Shown piece by piece: positions 1 to 13,500 of a stretch of 64,000 nucleotides of DNA (its first letter is position 1; each line of letters opens with the position of its first letter). Under the pieces are notes generated by a model. The model worked only from the letters and a program-made list of their open reading frames with translations, was not told the origin of the DNA and ran no database searches. The DNA comes from Rapana venosa (Eukaryota > Mollusca > Gastropoda > Neogastropoda > Muricidae). Position numbers and translations under genes: made by a program. The DNA lies in assembly GCA_028751875.1 (NCBI GenBank), contig CM054135.1, forward strand, positions 65,869,470 to 65,933,469. Direction: 5' to 3'.

Positions 1-213
1 ATTAAACAGTGCGTTGACTTCCCTACATCAAGTCCCCCTCCTCCCCAGAACTGCAACTATAAAGGATCAGCTCAAGACGGACTTATTTTTATGCATGTCA
101 TCTTTCTTTTACAAATGTTTCCACTATCACGGTAATCTTGGAACAAAAAGGTTTTGAACTAGTCAGTAAGCTGAAGCCACGTTTTCCTTGTACTGTTATT
201 CCCTTATATCACT

Positions 214-233
214 GTTTTGCCATATGGCAAAAC
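214..233. repeat. 20-bp perfect palindrome
   Basis: GTTTTGCCATATGGCAAAAC is its own reverse complement. Sister units have a broken version ('gttttgccataccgcagaac' at about 6,645 and 10,662), and both forms lie inside a longer imperfect hairpin bounded by 'cccttatatcac' on the left and 'cagttaaggg' on the right. Confidence 0.85.
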
Positions 234-774
234 AAAGTCACAGTTAAGGGATCAGTGAGTTAATTGTTAGGATGGATCATGAGGGTGAAGCATTAGGGTT
301 TGCAGCATGGGGCAAGAACTAAGGTTAGAGTTAGTGTTAACAGCATAAGGGAACAGCACTACACTGGAAAAAGTAGTGGTCAGCAAACAGCTTTTCCTCA
401 AACATCCACCACTCATCTTGTGCATGACTTTTTTTAAAATCTTAATCTGATTGCAATGAAATTGAGGGGAAAAACTTGCTGCTGTAAAATAATTATGCAA
501 TGGTGTACCAGTATGAACTGTAGCCAAGATTTGCAATTCCACAAAATTAATAACTAATCCTATTCACATGAACTCTCTCCAGCTTAGCTATATATTTACA
601 GTCCAAAATTTTCCTACATATCTATTTTGTACTCAGAGTACTTCTGATTGGCAATTTGAGATTCAAATTTTTTTCTGGCCTTTTGGTACCATACTAAAAT
701 AGCGTTGATAACCAGTAACAACAATATAGGACCTATCTCTTTAAAAAGCAATCAACTAGAACAGAGTTCTTCAG

Positions 775-867
775 TGTGGTGTGTTGTGTGTGTGTGTGTG
801 TGTGTGCGTGTTTTGGTTGTGTGTGTGTGGGTGTGTGTGTGTGCGTGTGTGTTGAGAGGTGTGTGTG

Positions 868-913
<46 letters not shown>

Positions 914-1058
914 GTGTGTGAGAGTGTGTGTGTGTGTGGGGTGTGTTGTTGTGTGTGTGTGTTGTGTGTGTGTGGTGTGTGAGTGTGTGTGTGTGTGTGT
1001 GTGGTGTGTGTGTTTTGTGGTGTGTGTGTTGGTGTTGTGTGTGTGTGTGTGTGTTGCC
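775..1058. repeat. (GT)n microsatellite, interrupted
   Basis: About 280 bp of GT dinucleotides with scattered interruptions. Each sister unit has a shorter GT tract at the same place (7,192, 11,213, 15,018, 16,525, 20,069), so the tract is ancestral to the array and this copy has expanded. Open frames here encode only Cys/Val or His/Thr runs. Confidence 0.95.
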
Positions 1059-2221
1059 CATGCGTTCGTGGGTGTTCATTTTGTTTGTGTCCTGACCCCT
1101 AACCTCAATTCAGCATAAAACAAATCAATGGAAAGTGTCCAAGCTGAACAGTGGAGAACAGGATTGTTTTCATTTGAAACCAACTTATTCAGTATCTAAG
1201 AAGGAAAACTATACTTTATACCAAATAATCTATTTACAAGAAGAATACCTTTTTATATATTACCCATCACACTATAAGCACTGAGAAAACCCTCAATATG
1301 CAATACATGTCTTTCATTTGATGCAAACTGACTCAACATACAGGAAAGAATGTTTCGACATGAAAGAATGAACTCTACACTTTAAAATGAACTAACATGA
1401 AGTAAAACAAATACACCTTATAATTTGACATCGTTTCAATGTGAAGGACAAACATTTTTTTATGTTGGTAGCATCTGATCAAATACAGCAAAAAGAGTTT
1501 TATACTTCAATACCAGCTAACTCGATATGAAAGAGGACTTTTTACGTTGAACACACTAACTCATTGTGCAGGAAAAAAAGCTTTACTCCTCAATAACGGT
1601 TTAAAGTAAAGGTAAGGACTTTCTACTTTGATACACCCTAACTCAATGTGCAGGGGTAAAAAGCTTTACTCCACAATACTGATATAAAGTGAATGCAAGA
1701 ACGTTTTTGCTTTGATGCCATCTATAAGTGTCTAAGAAGTTCTTTATATCCTGATAACAGCCTTCATGACAGAAAAAGTATTTTATTTCCATACTGAATA
1801 TGAAAGAAATAACTTTGTTCTTTGACACAAACTCAATATAGAGAAAAGAAGTTTCTGCTTTGATAGAATCTATATTAGGATCAAAAAAATGACATTACAC
1901 TTTGATACAAACTGACTCAGTGTGAAGGAAGGAAAGAAAAACTTTTATATCTAGTATGCAAGATGATTATGTAAATACGAGGAAACTGTATATTTTGCTA
2001 GCAACAAACTCCCAATGACAACAGGCCTTCTAACTTTCGAGACTAGTTGATTCAAGGTAAAGGAAAGAAGAGAATACAACTGATACCAGTTATCTTGGAA
2101 TGAACAAAAGAAACTCTATGCTTTGACACCCACTAAACATAAAAGGAACATTACTCTTTGATACTGACTACTTTATTTCAGAACAGTTTAGCAGAATATA
2201 CATGACACATGATTTTGCTGG

Positions 2222-2980
2222 CTTGAAAAATACAAGATACTTCAACAGAATATTGTAAAATTAAACCAGAGTCAATAATGACCATAACAAAAAATGTTAT
2301 TTTTTATGATCTTGAAAAACTGAATATATACATTGAGTACACAATAAAACACACACACACACACACACACACCACACACACACACACACACAATGCACTT
2401 TCTCATCTTCTGTTCCTACTCAAGAAAGAAAAAGCAAATACCAAATTGACAAAACTGAAAAACTCACACTCACACAGGCATTCTTACTCACACACACACA
2501 TGCTCATACACACACGCATTCACATACACACACTTTTTAAGGCATAATGAAACTTATCTTTAAAATGAGCACAAGCTAAAACACACACACAAAATTACCA
2601 GTCCTACTAACAACAAAGACACCTGCCTGACAAAAGCAACTGTTAACATTTTCATACACATCCTATGAATGCATTTAGAAGAGAAAAAACATACACAGGC
2701 TTACATAATACCAGATACTTCAGTAGAATATTAAAGAATGAAACCAGCATCAATTATGACACAACAAAAAAGATCATTTTTATGTTCTTGAAAAATGGAG
2801 CATATTACTTTAAGTGTACAAGAAGAAAAAACAAAAAAGCACCCACAAACACACATATAATGCACTTTCTCATCTGTTCCTATTCAAGAAAGACAAAAAA
2901 TTGTATATGCCAAATTACGAAAACTATCCCAACACAACGGGAGTGCTTACTCAACACCACACATCCTTGCACACATGCAT
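2222..2980. repeat. Internal direct duplication of ~470 bp in unit 1
   Basis: The series 'agatacttca..tagaatatt', 'ttatgttcttgaaaaac', AC-rich tract, 'aatgcactttctcatc', 'tactcaagaaag' appears from 2,222 and again from about 2,700. The second copy is interrupted by the LINE at 2,982 and resumes at 4,816. Unit 4 shows a comparable duplication at 17,342-17,990. Confidence 0.75.
2349..2392. repeat. (AC)n microsatellite
   Basis: AC dinucleotide run with one CA slip in the middle. It sits in the AC-rich part of the 4-kb unit. Confidence 0.95.
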
Positions 2981-2981
2981 T

Positions 2982-4815
2982 TTTCAACAGAAAAGGGAAA
3001 ACGCCATTATGCTTTTTAACAAGGCAATGATCAGCTACACTACCAAGTTTAGGATTGGGAGGGAGCTAATTCAGACACAAATACTGTCAAATTTTTAGGC
3101 ATTTTACTTACATCAAAATTGATTGGAAGGGTTTATTGGATACATTTAACAAAAGCTGAAAATGTATTAATTTTCTTAAAAATGGTTTACCAGCAAGTCT
3201 TGGGGACAAGATGTGGTCACTTGAAATGCTTAGCTACGTCACTTATACGGTCCAAGCGCTTATGGAAAAGAAGTCTTTTTTAGTGTCCAATTATTTACTG
3301 AAAAAAACTCCAAAAGTGTAGACTTTTAAAGATATAAACGCCTTGGGTCCCATTACACCTTCCACATAGGAACTTATAACGAAAATTGGGGAAACTGGAA
3401 CCCCCCTAGCGGGGAATACCGACAACTTGCATGTGCAAAATATGTTTTACGCAACACAACAAAATGAAAAAAAAAAAAAAAAATTTTTTGTTTCTATTGA
3501 AATAAAAGTCGAAGCAAAAAACAAATTATCTAAAAGGGCTAGACATATTTCGTGTTTAAAACGCCTATGGAATTATGTATCAGGACCTTTTTCAAAAGTC
3601 TGAACTTAATTCATTTATGAATAGAAATGCAGAAAAAGCTTTTGCCATGCCCTTCGTGGGAAATCAATAAAGCAATTTTGATATAGAATGTACTAATCAA
3701 AAAAAGAAAAAAACCCAATATATGGTTGAAGATATCCAATCACTATTAAAATAAGTATATTTGACAACTTAAAAGTTTATACAGATGGGTTTCTTTTTAG
3801 ATAAAATAAAGCTGGGTCAGCTCGTCATACAGCTCTAAAAACAGAGAAATCATACTATCTTGGTAAACATCATTCATAATTACAGCTGAATTATTGCAAT
3901 TCTTATGCTCTTAACTTTTATTTTTTGATTTTGCATTTCCATCATTCCAAATCTTACGTTGTGTAGATTCTAAGTCGGTACTGTATGCTATCAAATCCCA
4001 AATTTCCGGAAAAGTATCCGAATAATTTTTGAAATTAAATATGCCATAACCTTTTAGTTTAAAATTTATCTGTCTATTTTTGTTGGTACCTTCGCACATT
4101 GAGTTTTTTTTCAAATGAGTGGGCTGACAGAGCTGCAAAAAGGGGGCAAGACATCATTTTGAATCAGTGGAAACTGCATGTTCCATATCTCTACAGGGGG
4201 ATACCGTTTATTAGAACAGACGTCGTGGAGTAAGTGAAGAGAATCAGATCAATTCAAGGAACAGCTTTAAAGAATTCCCTGACTAAGGGCCTTTATTTCA
4301 TGTTACATGACTCCTTCTCAAACACATTTAAGTATCGCCCCACAAGACGAGTCAATGCACTATATTTTAGAAAAAATAAATGCATTTATAACAAATTTTG
4401 TAAAAATGTCAGGTGCCTCTGTGGGGAAAACATATTTCCAACACTCACATCATAGTTGAATGTCCAATTGTAAAACCTTTTTTCCCCACATTTTGTGACA
4501 GTCTGTGGAAACTGTTTTAAAAAACCCAAAAAATTTACCCTTTTTGCCATTGTTAAATGCCTATTGCACAGCCCATTAGAGTATTTGTTGTAGTTATTTT
4601 TAGTTGTTTCATGTTAACAATTTGTTAAAATTTAAATGTTTACTCATGTTTAAAGATTCCCCCCACCCCTTTAATTGCATGAAAATACCAACACACATGT
4701 TACCTAATCAGTCTTTTCTCTGTACATTCCCCTCTCTGTTTTAACTTCCACTACATTTTCCACATCCCTTGTCTAATATCACTAAGAGTGAACAGACGTT
4801 AAATTGAAGACAACA
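2982..4815 (+). mobile_element. 5'-truncated, decayed I/Jockey-like LINE with RNase H remnant
   Basis: A 1,834-bp insertion flanked by the 9-bp duplication 'acatgcatt' (2,973-2,981 and 4,816-4,824). Uninterrupted sister sites exist, for example near 17,555 ('gcacacatgcattcacac'). Translating + strand frames in turn gives, in the expected order: the end of a reverse transcriptase (KFLGI-like, about 3,090; 'RRQLACAKYVLR'-like, about 3,420), RNase H pieces ('YTDG'-like at 3,780, 'TAEL' at 3,885, 'SDSLSVL'-like near 3,960, 'NEWADRAAKRGQD' at 4,118-4,155), and a C-terminal C-x-C...HIIVECP zinc-knuckle-like end (4,410-4,475). RNase H after reverse transcriptase, plus the C-terminal Cys/His motif, is typical of I and some Jockey-group elements. 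Many frameshifts and stops make it dead. The N-terminal part and most of the reverse transcriptase are absent, as expected of a 5'-truncated retroposition. Confidence 0.72.
3911..4480 (+). pseudogene. RNase H / C-terminal zinc-knuckle remnant of the I/Jockey-like LINE
   Basis: The RNase H signature must be read across several frames. 'SDS'-type residues near 3,965 and 'NEWADRAAKRGQD' at about 4,118-4,155 are the clearest parts. Downstream, cysteines in a C-x-C arrangement near 4,415 and 'HIIVECPIV' (about 4,448-4,474) match the C-terminal end of these elements. Stops and a T-run slippage near 4,105 separate the pieces. A 75-codon frame on the opposite strand over 3,911-4,138 is a shadow. Confidence 0.6.
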
Positions 4816-5097
4816 ACATGCATTCACACACACACTTTTTAAGGCATGATTCAACTTCTTTTGAAATGAGCACAAGTTAAAAGATAAGAATCAGTTATCA
4901 GTCCTACTAATGACAAAGACAACTGCCTAACAATAGCAACTTTCATGCGCGTCATATGAATGCATTTAGAAAACAAAAAGAGAAAATATCTTATGCTGAA
5001 TTAATATCAGAGACCATAACATAACTATCCATTCAAGAGTGGGATGCAAACATTTCCAGTTATGCGATTCAGAAGAAAAAAATCTTATGCAAAAGAA

Positions 5098-5240
5098 GCT
5101 TCATCCAGATGATTTATTAAGTTGACCAGATCTTGCACTTTTCCAGCTAAGCCATGAATGTTGTTGGTAAAATGTAAGTTTGTAATTGTCCTGCCTCCAA
5201 CGCTGACTGTTCCCTCATGGTTTTCAAGTGCAGAAAGAGC
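5098..5240 (-). pseudogene. RTE-type reverse transcriptase fragment (unit 1)
   Basis: The minus strand reads like the block around the catalytic FADD box of RTE-clade LINEs: 'NHEGTVSVGGRTITNL', a corrupted FADD position, then 'NLINHLDEAS'. Only about 48 codons survive. The same fragment recurs at the same place in units 2, 3 and 4, so it was part of the unit before the array expanded. Confidence 0.75.
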
Positions 5241-5678
5241 CTTTTATTCTGAATCTAACAAATTCAATAGGAAGGAAACAACATCATCCTTTGACACCGA
5301 CACAATGTCAAGGAAAGATCTTTATACTAGTTAGGATGGGAGGGAACAACTTAAAACTTTGACGCCAGCTAACTCAATACAAAGGAAATAACCTTTCTTC
5401 TTCAGACACCAACTACATGAATATGAAGGAAATAACCCAACACTTTGACACAAACTCAATAGGAAATAAAGAAGGCTGTATTTCAATACCAACTAACTCT
5501 ACATAAAGGAAAGAAACTTATACTTTGATACCAGCTAATGCAATATGACAGAGACAGACATGATACTTTGACTACAACTAACTCAACATAAAGGAAATGA
5601 AGTGATATTTCAGTAGCAAATAGCCCAACATGAAGGAAACAACTTCTCTAATACCAGCCAATTCAAACGAAAGGGAAT

Positions 5679-5695
5679 GGGGGGGGGGGGGGGGG
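5679..5695. repeat. Poly(G), 17 nt
   Basis: A run of 17 G in a monomer that in sister unit 2 reads 'aaagggggaaac' (about 9,690). It is a local homopolymer expansion or a consensus error. Confidence 0.9.
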
Positions 5696-7191
5696 TAATT
5701 GTTGCATCAACAAACAAACAAAGGACTTAAAAAAACTCACTCAATATGAAGAAAAAAAACTAGTTCAACTTTAACACAAGATTTTTTGTTGTTGTTTTCA
5801 ACGTTCATAGCAATAAACTTCATAGGAAGGAAAGCATTCTAGGCTTTGGTGACAAATTATTATGATGGACACTTTTATACCAAGAAACTTAATATAACAG
5901 GGGAAAAAATGTGTATACTTTCATCAGCTATTTATGTGAAAGAAAGACAATAGTTCAGCACAAACAAATTCAGCACAAACAGAAAATGTTTATACTTTAA
6001 CAATACTTTATATGAGGTGTAGACCCTGTTTAACACCAAACAAATCAATGTGTAATAAACACACTTTGATAGCATCGAGTTAAATAAGAATGAAAGGACT
6101 TTCTACTTTGAGAAAAATAACTACATGTGAAGAAAAGAGTGTATAGTTTGTCACCAGCTAACCTAATATCAAGCAGAGATTTGGTACCTGCACACCAACT
6201 AGCTAAAGAGAAAGGAGATGACTATTATGTGACACCAACTTATTTTATCTTAAGGAAAACTCTATGGAGTGATACCAACTCTGTAAGAAGAAAGTTTTTT
6301 TTTCATACCAACTAATTCAATAGGCAAGAAAGTGTTTTATACTTTGATATGAACTGAACATAAAGGAAACATCTTTATATATTCATCACAACTGGTTTAT
6401 TTTGAAGCAAAATCTACCCTGTATCATTATCAATATAAAACAATGCATTGACTTCCCTACATCAAGTATTTTGTTTTCGAGAACTGTAACTATAAAGGAT
6501 CAGCTCAAGACGGACTTATTTTTATGCATGAAATATTTCTTTTACAAATGTTTCCACTATCATGGTAATCTTGAAACACAAAGGTTTTGAACTGGTCAGT
6601 AAGCTGAAGCCACGTTTTCCTTGTACTGTTATTCCCTTATATCACTGTTTTGCCATACCGCAGAACTGTGTTACAGTTAAGGGATCAGTGAGTTAATTGT
6701 TATTATGGATCATGAGGGTGAAGTATTAGGGTTTGCGGCATGGGGCAAGAACTAAGGTTAGAGTTAGTGTTAACAGCATAAGGGAACAGCACTACACTGG
6801 AAAAAGTAGTGGTCAGCATACAGCTTTTCCTCAAACATCCACCACTCATCTTGCGCATGACTTTTAAAAAAAATCTTAATATGATTGCAATGAAATTGAG
6901 GGGAAAACTTGCTACTGTAAAATAATTATGCAATGGTGTACCAGTATGAACTGTAGCAAAGATTCGCAATTCCACAAATAACTAATCCTATGTACTTGAA
7001 CTCTCTCCAGCTATATATTTACAGTCCAAAAGTTTCCTTAGTTATCTACTTTGTATGAGTACTTGTGATTGGGAATTTCAGATTCAAATTTTTTCTGCAC
7101 TTTTAATACCATACCATAATAGCATGGTAAACCAGTAACAACATTATATGACTGTTTCTCTTTAAGAAGCAATCAACTAGAGCAAAGCGCT

Positions 7192-7278
7192 TTGGTGTGT
7201 GTGTGTGTGTGTGTGTCTGTGTGTGTGTAAGTGTGTGTACGCGTGTGTGCATGCGTGCATGTGCATGCATGTGTTAAG
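7192..7278. repeat. GT-rich microsatellite of unit 2
   Basis: GT repeats grading into 'gcatgcgtgcatgtgcatg', an alternating purine-pyrimidine tract. Confidence 0.9.
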
Positions 7279-9117
7279 TTTTGTTTGTGTCCTGACCCCT
7301 AATCTTACTTCAGCATAAGAGAAACATTGGAAAGTGTCCACATACTAGCACAACCTAAACAACGGAGAACAGGACTGTTTTCATTTGAAACTAACCTATT
7401 CAATGCTAAAGAAGGAACACTATACTTGACACCAAATTATTTATTTATAGGAATACCTTTTTATATGTTTGATACCTATCATATTATAAGCAGTGAAAAA
7501 CCTTCAATATGAAATACAAGACTTTCATTTTATGCAAACTGACTCAACATACAGGAAAGAATGTTTCAACATGAAAGAATGAACTCTACTCTTTAAGATG
7601 AACTAACACTAAGTAAAACAAATACACTATGTAGTTTGATATTGGTTCAATGTGCAGGTAAAACTTTTTTTCATGTTGGTATCATCTCATCAAAGATAGC
7701 AAAAAGAGTTTTATACTTCAATACCAGCTAACTCAATATAAAAAAGGACTTTTTACTTTGAACACAGTAACTCAATGTGCAGGAAAAACTTTTTTTCATG
7801 TTGGTAGCATCTCATCAAATATAGTAAAAAGAGTTTTACACTTCAATACCAGCTAACTCAAGATAAAAAAGAACTTTTTTCTTTGAACACAGTAACTCAA
7901 TGTGCAGGAAAAACCTTTACACCTCAATACTGATTGAAAGTGAAGGTAAGGACTTTCTACTTTGATACACCCTCAATCAATGTGCAGGGGGGAAAAGCTT
8001 TACTCCACAATACTGATTTAAAGTGAATGCTAGGACTTCTTACTTTGATGCCATCTAAGTCTCTAAGAAGTTCTTTATATCCTGACAACAGCCATCACCA
8101 CAGAAAAGGATTTTACTTCAATACTGAATATGAAAGAAATAACTTTGCACTTTGACAAAAACTCAATATAGAGAAAAGAAATTTCTACTTTGATAGTATA
8201 GAGTCTATCTCAGTATGAAAGAAATGACATTACACTTTGATACAAACTCACTCAGTGTCAAGGAAAGATATTTAAACTTTGATCCCTATGGTAAAAGATA
8301 AATATGTAAAGTAGGAGAAAAATTATGTTTTGCTACCACCAAACTCCAAAGAAAAAAAGCCTTCTAACTTTCGAGTCTTAGTTGATTCATTTGTCAAGAA
8401 AAGAAAGAATACAAAAAGATACCAGTTATCTGGGATGACCAAAACAAAACTCTATGCTTTGACCCAACAAACATAAAGGAAAACTTTACTTTGAACTGCC
8501 ACTTTTCTTTCAGAACAGTTTTGCAGAATACATGACAAATGATTTTGTGGGCTTAAAGAATACATTACAAGATACTTCAGTAGAATATTGTAAAATGAAA
8601 TCAGAGTCAATTATCACCATAACAAAAAAGATCTTTATGTTCTTGAAAAACTGAACATATACCTTGTGTGTACAATTTTTAAAAAAGCCCACAAACACAC
8701 ATACACGACACTTACTCATCTTTTGTTGCTACTGAAGAAAGAAAAATAATTGCAAATACAAGAGTGAGAAAAGTATGCAAACACACACTCACATACACAT
8801 GCTCACGCACACATGCATTCACACACAGTTTTTCAAACATAATTAAACTGATCTTTTGAAATGAGCACAAGTTAAAACATAAAAATCAATTACCAGTCCT
8901 ACTAACAACAAAGACAATTGCCTGACAATAGCAGCTGTGAATATTTTCATGCACATCATATGAATGCATTCAGAAGACCCCCCAAAAAAAGAAAAAAAAA
9001 GAGAGAGTGAAAAAGTCTATGTTGAATTAACATCAGAGACCATAACATAACTCTCCATTCAAAAGTCTGATGCAAAAATTTCCAGTTATACGATTCAGAA
9101 GAAAGAAATCTTATGCC

Positions 9118-9261
9118 AGAGAGGCTTCATCCAGGTGATTTACCAAGTTGACCAGATCTTGCACTTTTCCAGCTAAGCCATGAATGCTGTTGGCAAAATG
9201 TAAGTTTGTAATTGTCCTGCCTCCAACGCTGACTGTTCCCTCATGGTTTTCAAGTGCGGAA
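9118..9261 (-). pseudogene. RTE-type reverse transcriptase fragment (unit 2)
   Basis: This is the best preserved short copy. The minus strand gives 'ENHEGTVSVGGRTITNLHF' followed by ANS where an active enzyme has ADD, then 'GLAGK' and 'NLVNHLDEASLA' before a stop. Loss of both catalytic aspartates shows it is dead. Confidence 0.8.
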
Positions 9262-10510
9262 AGAGCTTTTTATTCTGATACTAACAAATTCAATAGCAAG
9301 GAAAGAACACCATACTTTGACACTTACTCAATGTCAAAGAAAGATCTTATACTACTATGAGAAAACAACTTAAAACGCTGACGCCAGCTAACTCAATACA
9401 AAAGAAATAACCTTTCTACTTCAGACACCAACTACATGAATACTAAGGAAATAACCCAACACTTTGACACAAACTCAATAGGAAATGAACAAGGCTGTGT
9501 TTTGATACCAACTAACTCTAGATAAAGGAAAGAAATTTATACTTTGATACCAGCTAACACAATATGACAAAGATAGGCATAATACTTTGACTATAACTAA
9601 TTCAACATGAAGAAAATAAAGTGATATTTCAGTACCAAATAGCCCAACATGAAGGAAATACTTCTCTGATACCAGACAATTCAAAAGGAAAGGGGGAAAC
9701 TGTAGCATCAACAAACTCATCATGAAAGAAAGAACTTTACAAACTCACTCAATATGAAGAAAAAATAAATTCAACTTTAACACAAGATTTGTATTTGATT
9801 TACTCGTTTATAATGAGCAATTTAAAATGAAGGAAAGCACTCTAGACTTATGTGACCAATTATTCAATGATGGACACTTCCATACCAAGTAACTCAATAT
9901 TACGGAAAAAATTCTGTATACTTTCAACATCAGCTAACTCAATGTGAAAGAAAGACAATATTTTCAGCACCAACAAATTCAGTACAAAGAGAAGGTGTTT
10001 AGACTTTGATAACACTTAATATGACGTATAGACCCTGTTTAACACCAAACAAATCAATGTGTAATAAAGATACTTTGATACCATTGAGGTGAATAAGAAT
10101 GAAAGGACTTTCTACTTTGAGAAAAATAACTACATGTGAAGAAAAGAGTGTTATAGTTTGTCACCAGCTAACCTAATATCAAGCAGAGATTTGGTACCTG
10201 CACACCAACTAGCTAAAGAGAAAGGAGATGACTATTATGTGACACCAACTTATTTCATCTGGAGGAAAACTCTAATGGAGTGATACTAACTCTGTAAGAA
10301 GAAAGCTTTCTATTTTCATACCACCTTATTCAATAGGGAAGAAAGTGTTTTATACTTTGATACGAACTGTACATAAAAAGAAACATCTTTATATCTTCAA
10401 CACAACTAGTTTCATTTGAAGCAAAATCTACACTTTATCATTATCAATATAAAACAGTGCATAGACTTCCCTATATCAAGCATTTTGTTTTCGAGAACTG
10501 TAACTATAAA

Positions 10511-13500
10511 GGGTCAGCTCAAGACGAACTTATTTTAATGCATGTCATCTTTCTTTTACAAATGTTTCCACTATCATGGTAATCTTGAAACACAAAGGTT
10601 TTGAACTGGTCAGTAAGCTGAAGCCACGTTTTCCTTGTACTGTTATTCCCTTATATCACTGTTTTACCATACCGCAGAACTGAGTTACAGTTAAGGGATC
10701 AGTGAGTTAATTGTTAGGATGGATCATGAGGGTGAAGTATTAGGGTTTGCGGCATGGGGCAAGAACTAAGGTCAGAGTTAGTGTTAACAGCATAAGGGAA
10801 CAGCACTACACTGGAAAAAGTAGTGTCAGCATACAGCTTTTCTTGAAACATCCACCACTCATCTTGTGCATGATTGTTGTTTTTAAAATCTTAATCTGGT
10901 CGCAATGAGATTGATGGATCAAACTTGCTGATGTAAAATGATTATGTGATGGTGTACCAACAAAAACTGTAGCAAAGCTTCTCAATTCAACAAATAACTA
11001 ATCCTATTTACTTGAACTCTCTCCAGCTATATATTTACAGGACAAAATTTTCCTACATATCTTTTTTTGTATTCAGGGTACTTCTGATTGGGAATTTGAG
11101 ATCCAAATTTTTTCTGCCCTATTGGTACCATACTAAAATAGCGTTGATAACCAGTAACAACATTATAGGACTATTTCCCTTTAAAAAGCAATAAACTAGA
11201 ACATAGTCCTTTGGTGTGTGTGTGAATATGTGTGTGTGCACGAGTGCATTGCGTGCGTGCATTCACACATGTGTGTGTTAGTTTTGTTTGTGTCCTGACC
11301 CCTAACCTTACTTCAGCATAAGAGAACCATTGGAAAGTGTCCACATACTAGCACAACCTAAACAACAGAGAACAGGACTGTTTTCATTTGAAACCAACCT
11401 ATTCAATGCTAAAGAAGGAACACTATACTTGACACCAAATTATTTATTTATAGGAATACCTTTTTATACGTTTGATACCTATCATACTATAAGCACTGAG
11501 AAACCTTCAATATGAAATACAAGACTTTCATTTTATGCAAACTTACTCAACGTACAGGAAAGAATGTTTCAACATGAAAGAATGAACTTTACTCTTGAAG
11601 ATGAACTAACACTAAGTAAAACAAAAACACTATGTAGTTTGACATTGATTCAATGTGAAGGTAAAACTTTTTTTCATGTTGGTAGCATCTCATCAAATAT
11701 AGTAAAAAGTGTTTTACACTTCAATACCAGCTAACTCAAGATAAAAAAGGACTTTTCTCTTTGAACACAGTAACTTAATGTGCAGGAAAAAAGCTTTACA
11801 CCTCAATACTGATTGAAAGTGAAGGTAAGGACTTTCTACTTTGATACACCCTCACTCAATGTGCAGGGGGGAAAAGCTTTACTCCACAATACTGATTTAA
11901 AGTGAAAGCAAGGACTTTTAACTTTGATGCCATCTAAGTGTCTATGAAGTTCATTATATCCTGATAACAGCCATCATGACAAAAAAGATTTTACTTTAAT
12001 ACTGAATATGAAAGAAATAACTTTGCACTTTGACAAAAACTCAATATAGAGAAAAGAAATTTCTACTTTGATAGTATAGAGACTATCTCAGTATGAAAGA
12101 AATGACATTACACTTTGATACAAACTCACTCAGTGTCAAGGAAAGATATTTAAACTTTGATTCCTATGGTAAAAGATGAATATGTAAAGAGGAGAAAAAT
12201 TATGTTTTGCTACCACCAAACTCCCAAAGAAAAAAGCCTTCTAACTTTTGAGTCTAGATGATTCAATGTCAAAAAGAAGAGAATAACCACTATACATTTA
12301 TCTGGCTGACCAAACAAACTCTATGCTTTGAAAGCCAAATAAACATAAATGGAAATTTACCCCTTTGTACTGCCACTTCTTTCCCGACAGTTTGCAGAAT
12401 ACATGACAAAGATTTTTGGCTTAAAGAATAAATTACAAGATAAAATGAAATCGAGTCAATTATCACCATAACAAAAAGATCTTTATGTTCTTTAAAAAAA
12501 CTAAACATATACCTGTGTTACAATTAAAAACAAGCCCACAAACACACATCACACCACTTACTCATCTTTTGTTGCTACTGAAGAAAGAAAATAAAATTTC
12601 AATACAAGAGGAAAAAGTAAGCAAACACCACTCCATACACATGCTCCCCGCCCCATGCATTCACACACGTTTTTCAAACATAATTAAACTGATCTTTTGA
12701 AATGCACAAGTTAAAACAAAAAAATCAATTACCATCCTACTAAAAACAAAGAACAATTGCCTGACATAGCAGCTGTGAATATTTCATGCACATCATATGA
12801 AGCATTCAGAAAACCCCCCAAAGAAAAAAAAAAAAGGAGAGTGAAAAAGTCTTATGTAGAATTTAACACAAGACCATAACATAATCTCCATTCAAAAGTT
12901 GATGCAAAATTTTCCAGTTAACATTCAGAAAAAAGAAATCTTATGCCAGAGGCCCTTTAAACCAGGTGATTTACCAAGTTGACCAGTTTTTGCACTTTCC
13001 AGCTAAGCCATGAATGCTGTTGGCAAAATGAAGTTGAAATTTTCCTGCCTCCAACCCCTGAGTCCCTCATGGTTTTCAAATGCGGAAAGGCTTTTTATTC
13101 GAACTACAAATTTAAATAGCAAGGAAGACACCATACTTGACACTCCCCTCCCAAAGCAAGAAGATCTTATACTACTATGGGAAAACAACCTTAAAACGCT
13201 GACGCCAGCTAATCAATACAAGAAATAACCTTTTTACTTCAGACACCAAACTACATGAATACTAAGGAAATTTAAAACCCCAAAACTTGACACAAACTAA
13301 TAGAAATGAACAAGGCTGTGTTTTGATACCAAAATAACTCTAGATAAAGGAAAGAAATTTTACTTTATACCAGCAAACACAATATGACAAAAATAGGCAT
13401 AATACTTTGACTATAAACAATTAACATGAAGAAAATAAAGTGAAAATTTCAGACCAAATGCCCAACATGAAGGAATATACTTCTCTGATACCAGAAAAAT

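Larger units (their letters stand above)
1..6496. repeat. 4-kb array, unit 1 (left-cut, enlarged by LINE insertion)
   Basis: This unit carries two additions relative to its neighbours. About 470 bp around the AC tract is present twice (about 2,222-2,690 and again from 2,700), and a truncated LINE sits at 2,982-4,815. Without these it would be about 4.1 kb. The stretches 1,150-2,200 and 5,240-6,430 are chains of degenerate ~40-bp monomers with cores like 'actttgataccaactaac' and 'caatatgaaggaaagaa'. Confidence 0.82.
6497..10510. repeat. 4-kb array, unit 2
   Basis: The cleanest full unit (4,014 bp) and the best reference for the others. It has no visible insertion. Parts: hairpin block about 6,630-6,690, GT tract 7,192-7,278, ~40-bp monomers about 7,330-8,520, AC-rich block 8,690-8,830, RTE fragment 9,118-9,261, ~40-bp monomers 9,270-10,440. 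Confidence 0.85.

Noticed and set aside
1096..1106. Telomere-like word 'ccctaacc' in each left-array unit
   Set aside because: Only one telomere-like word per unit, with no tandem TTAGGG run.
705..1118. 137-codon open frame, and a 102-codon one opposite
   Set aside because: Pure translation of the GT/AC microsatellite (Cys/Val and His/Thr runs).
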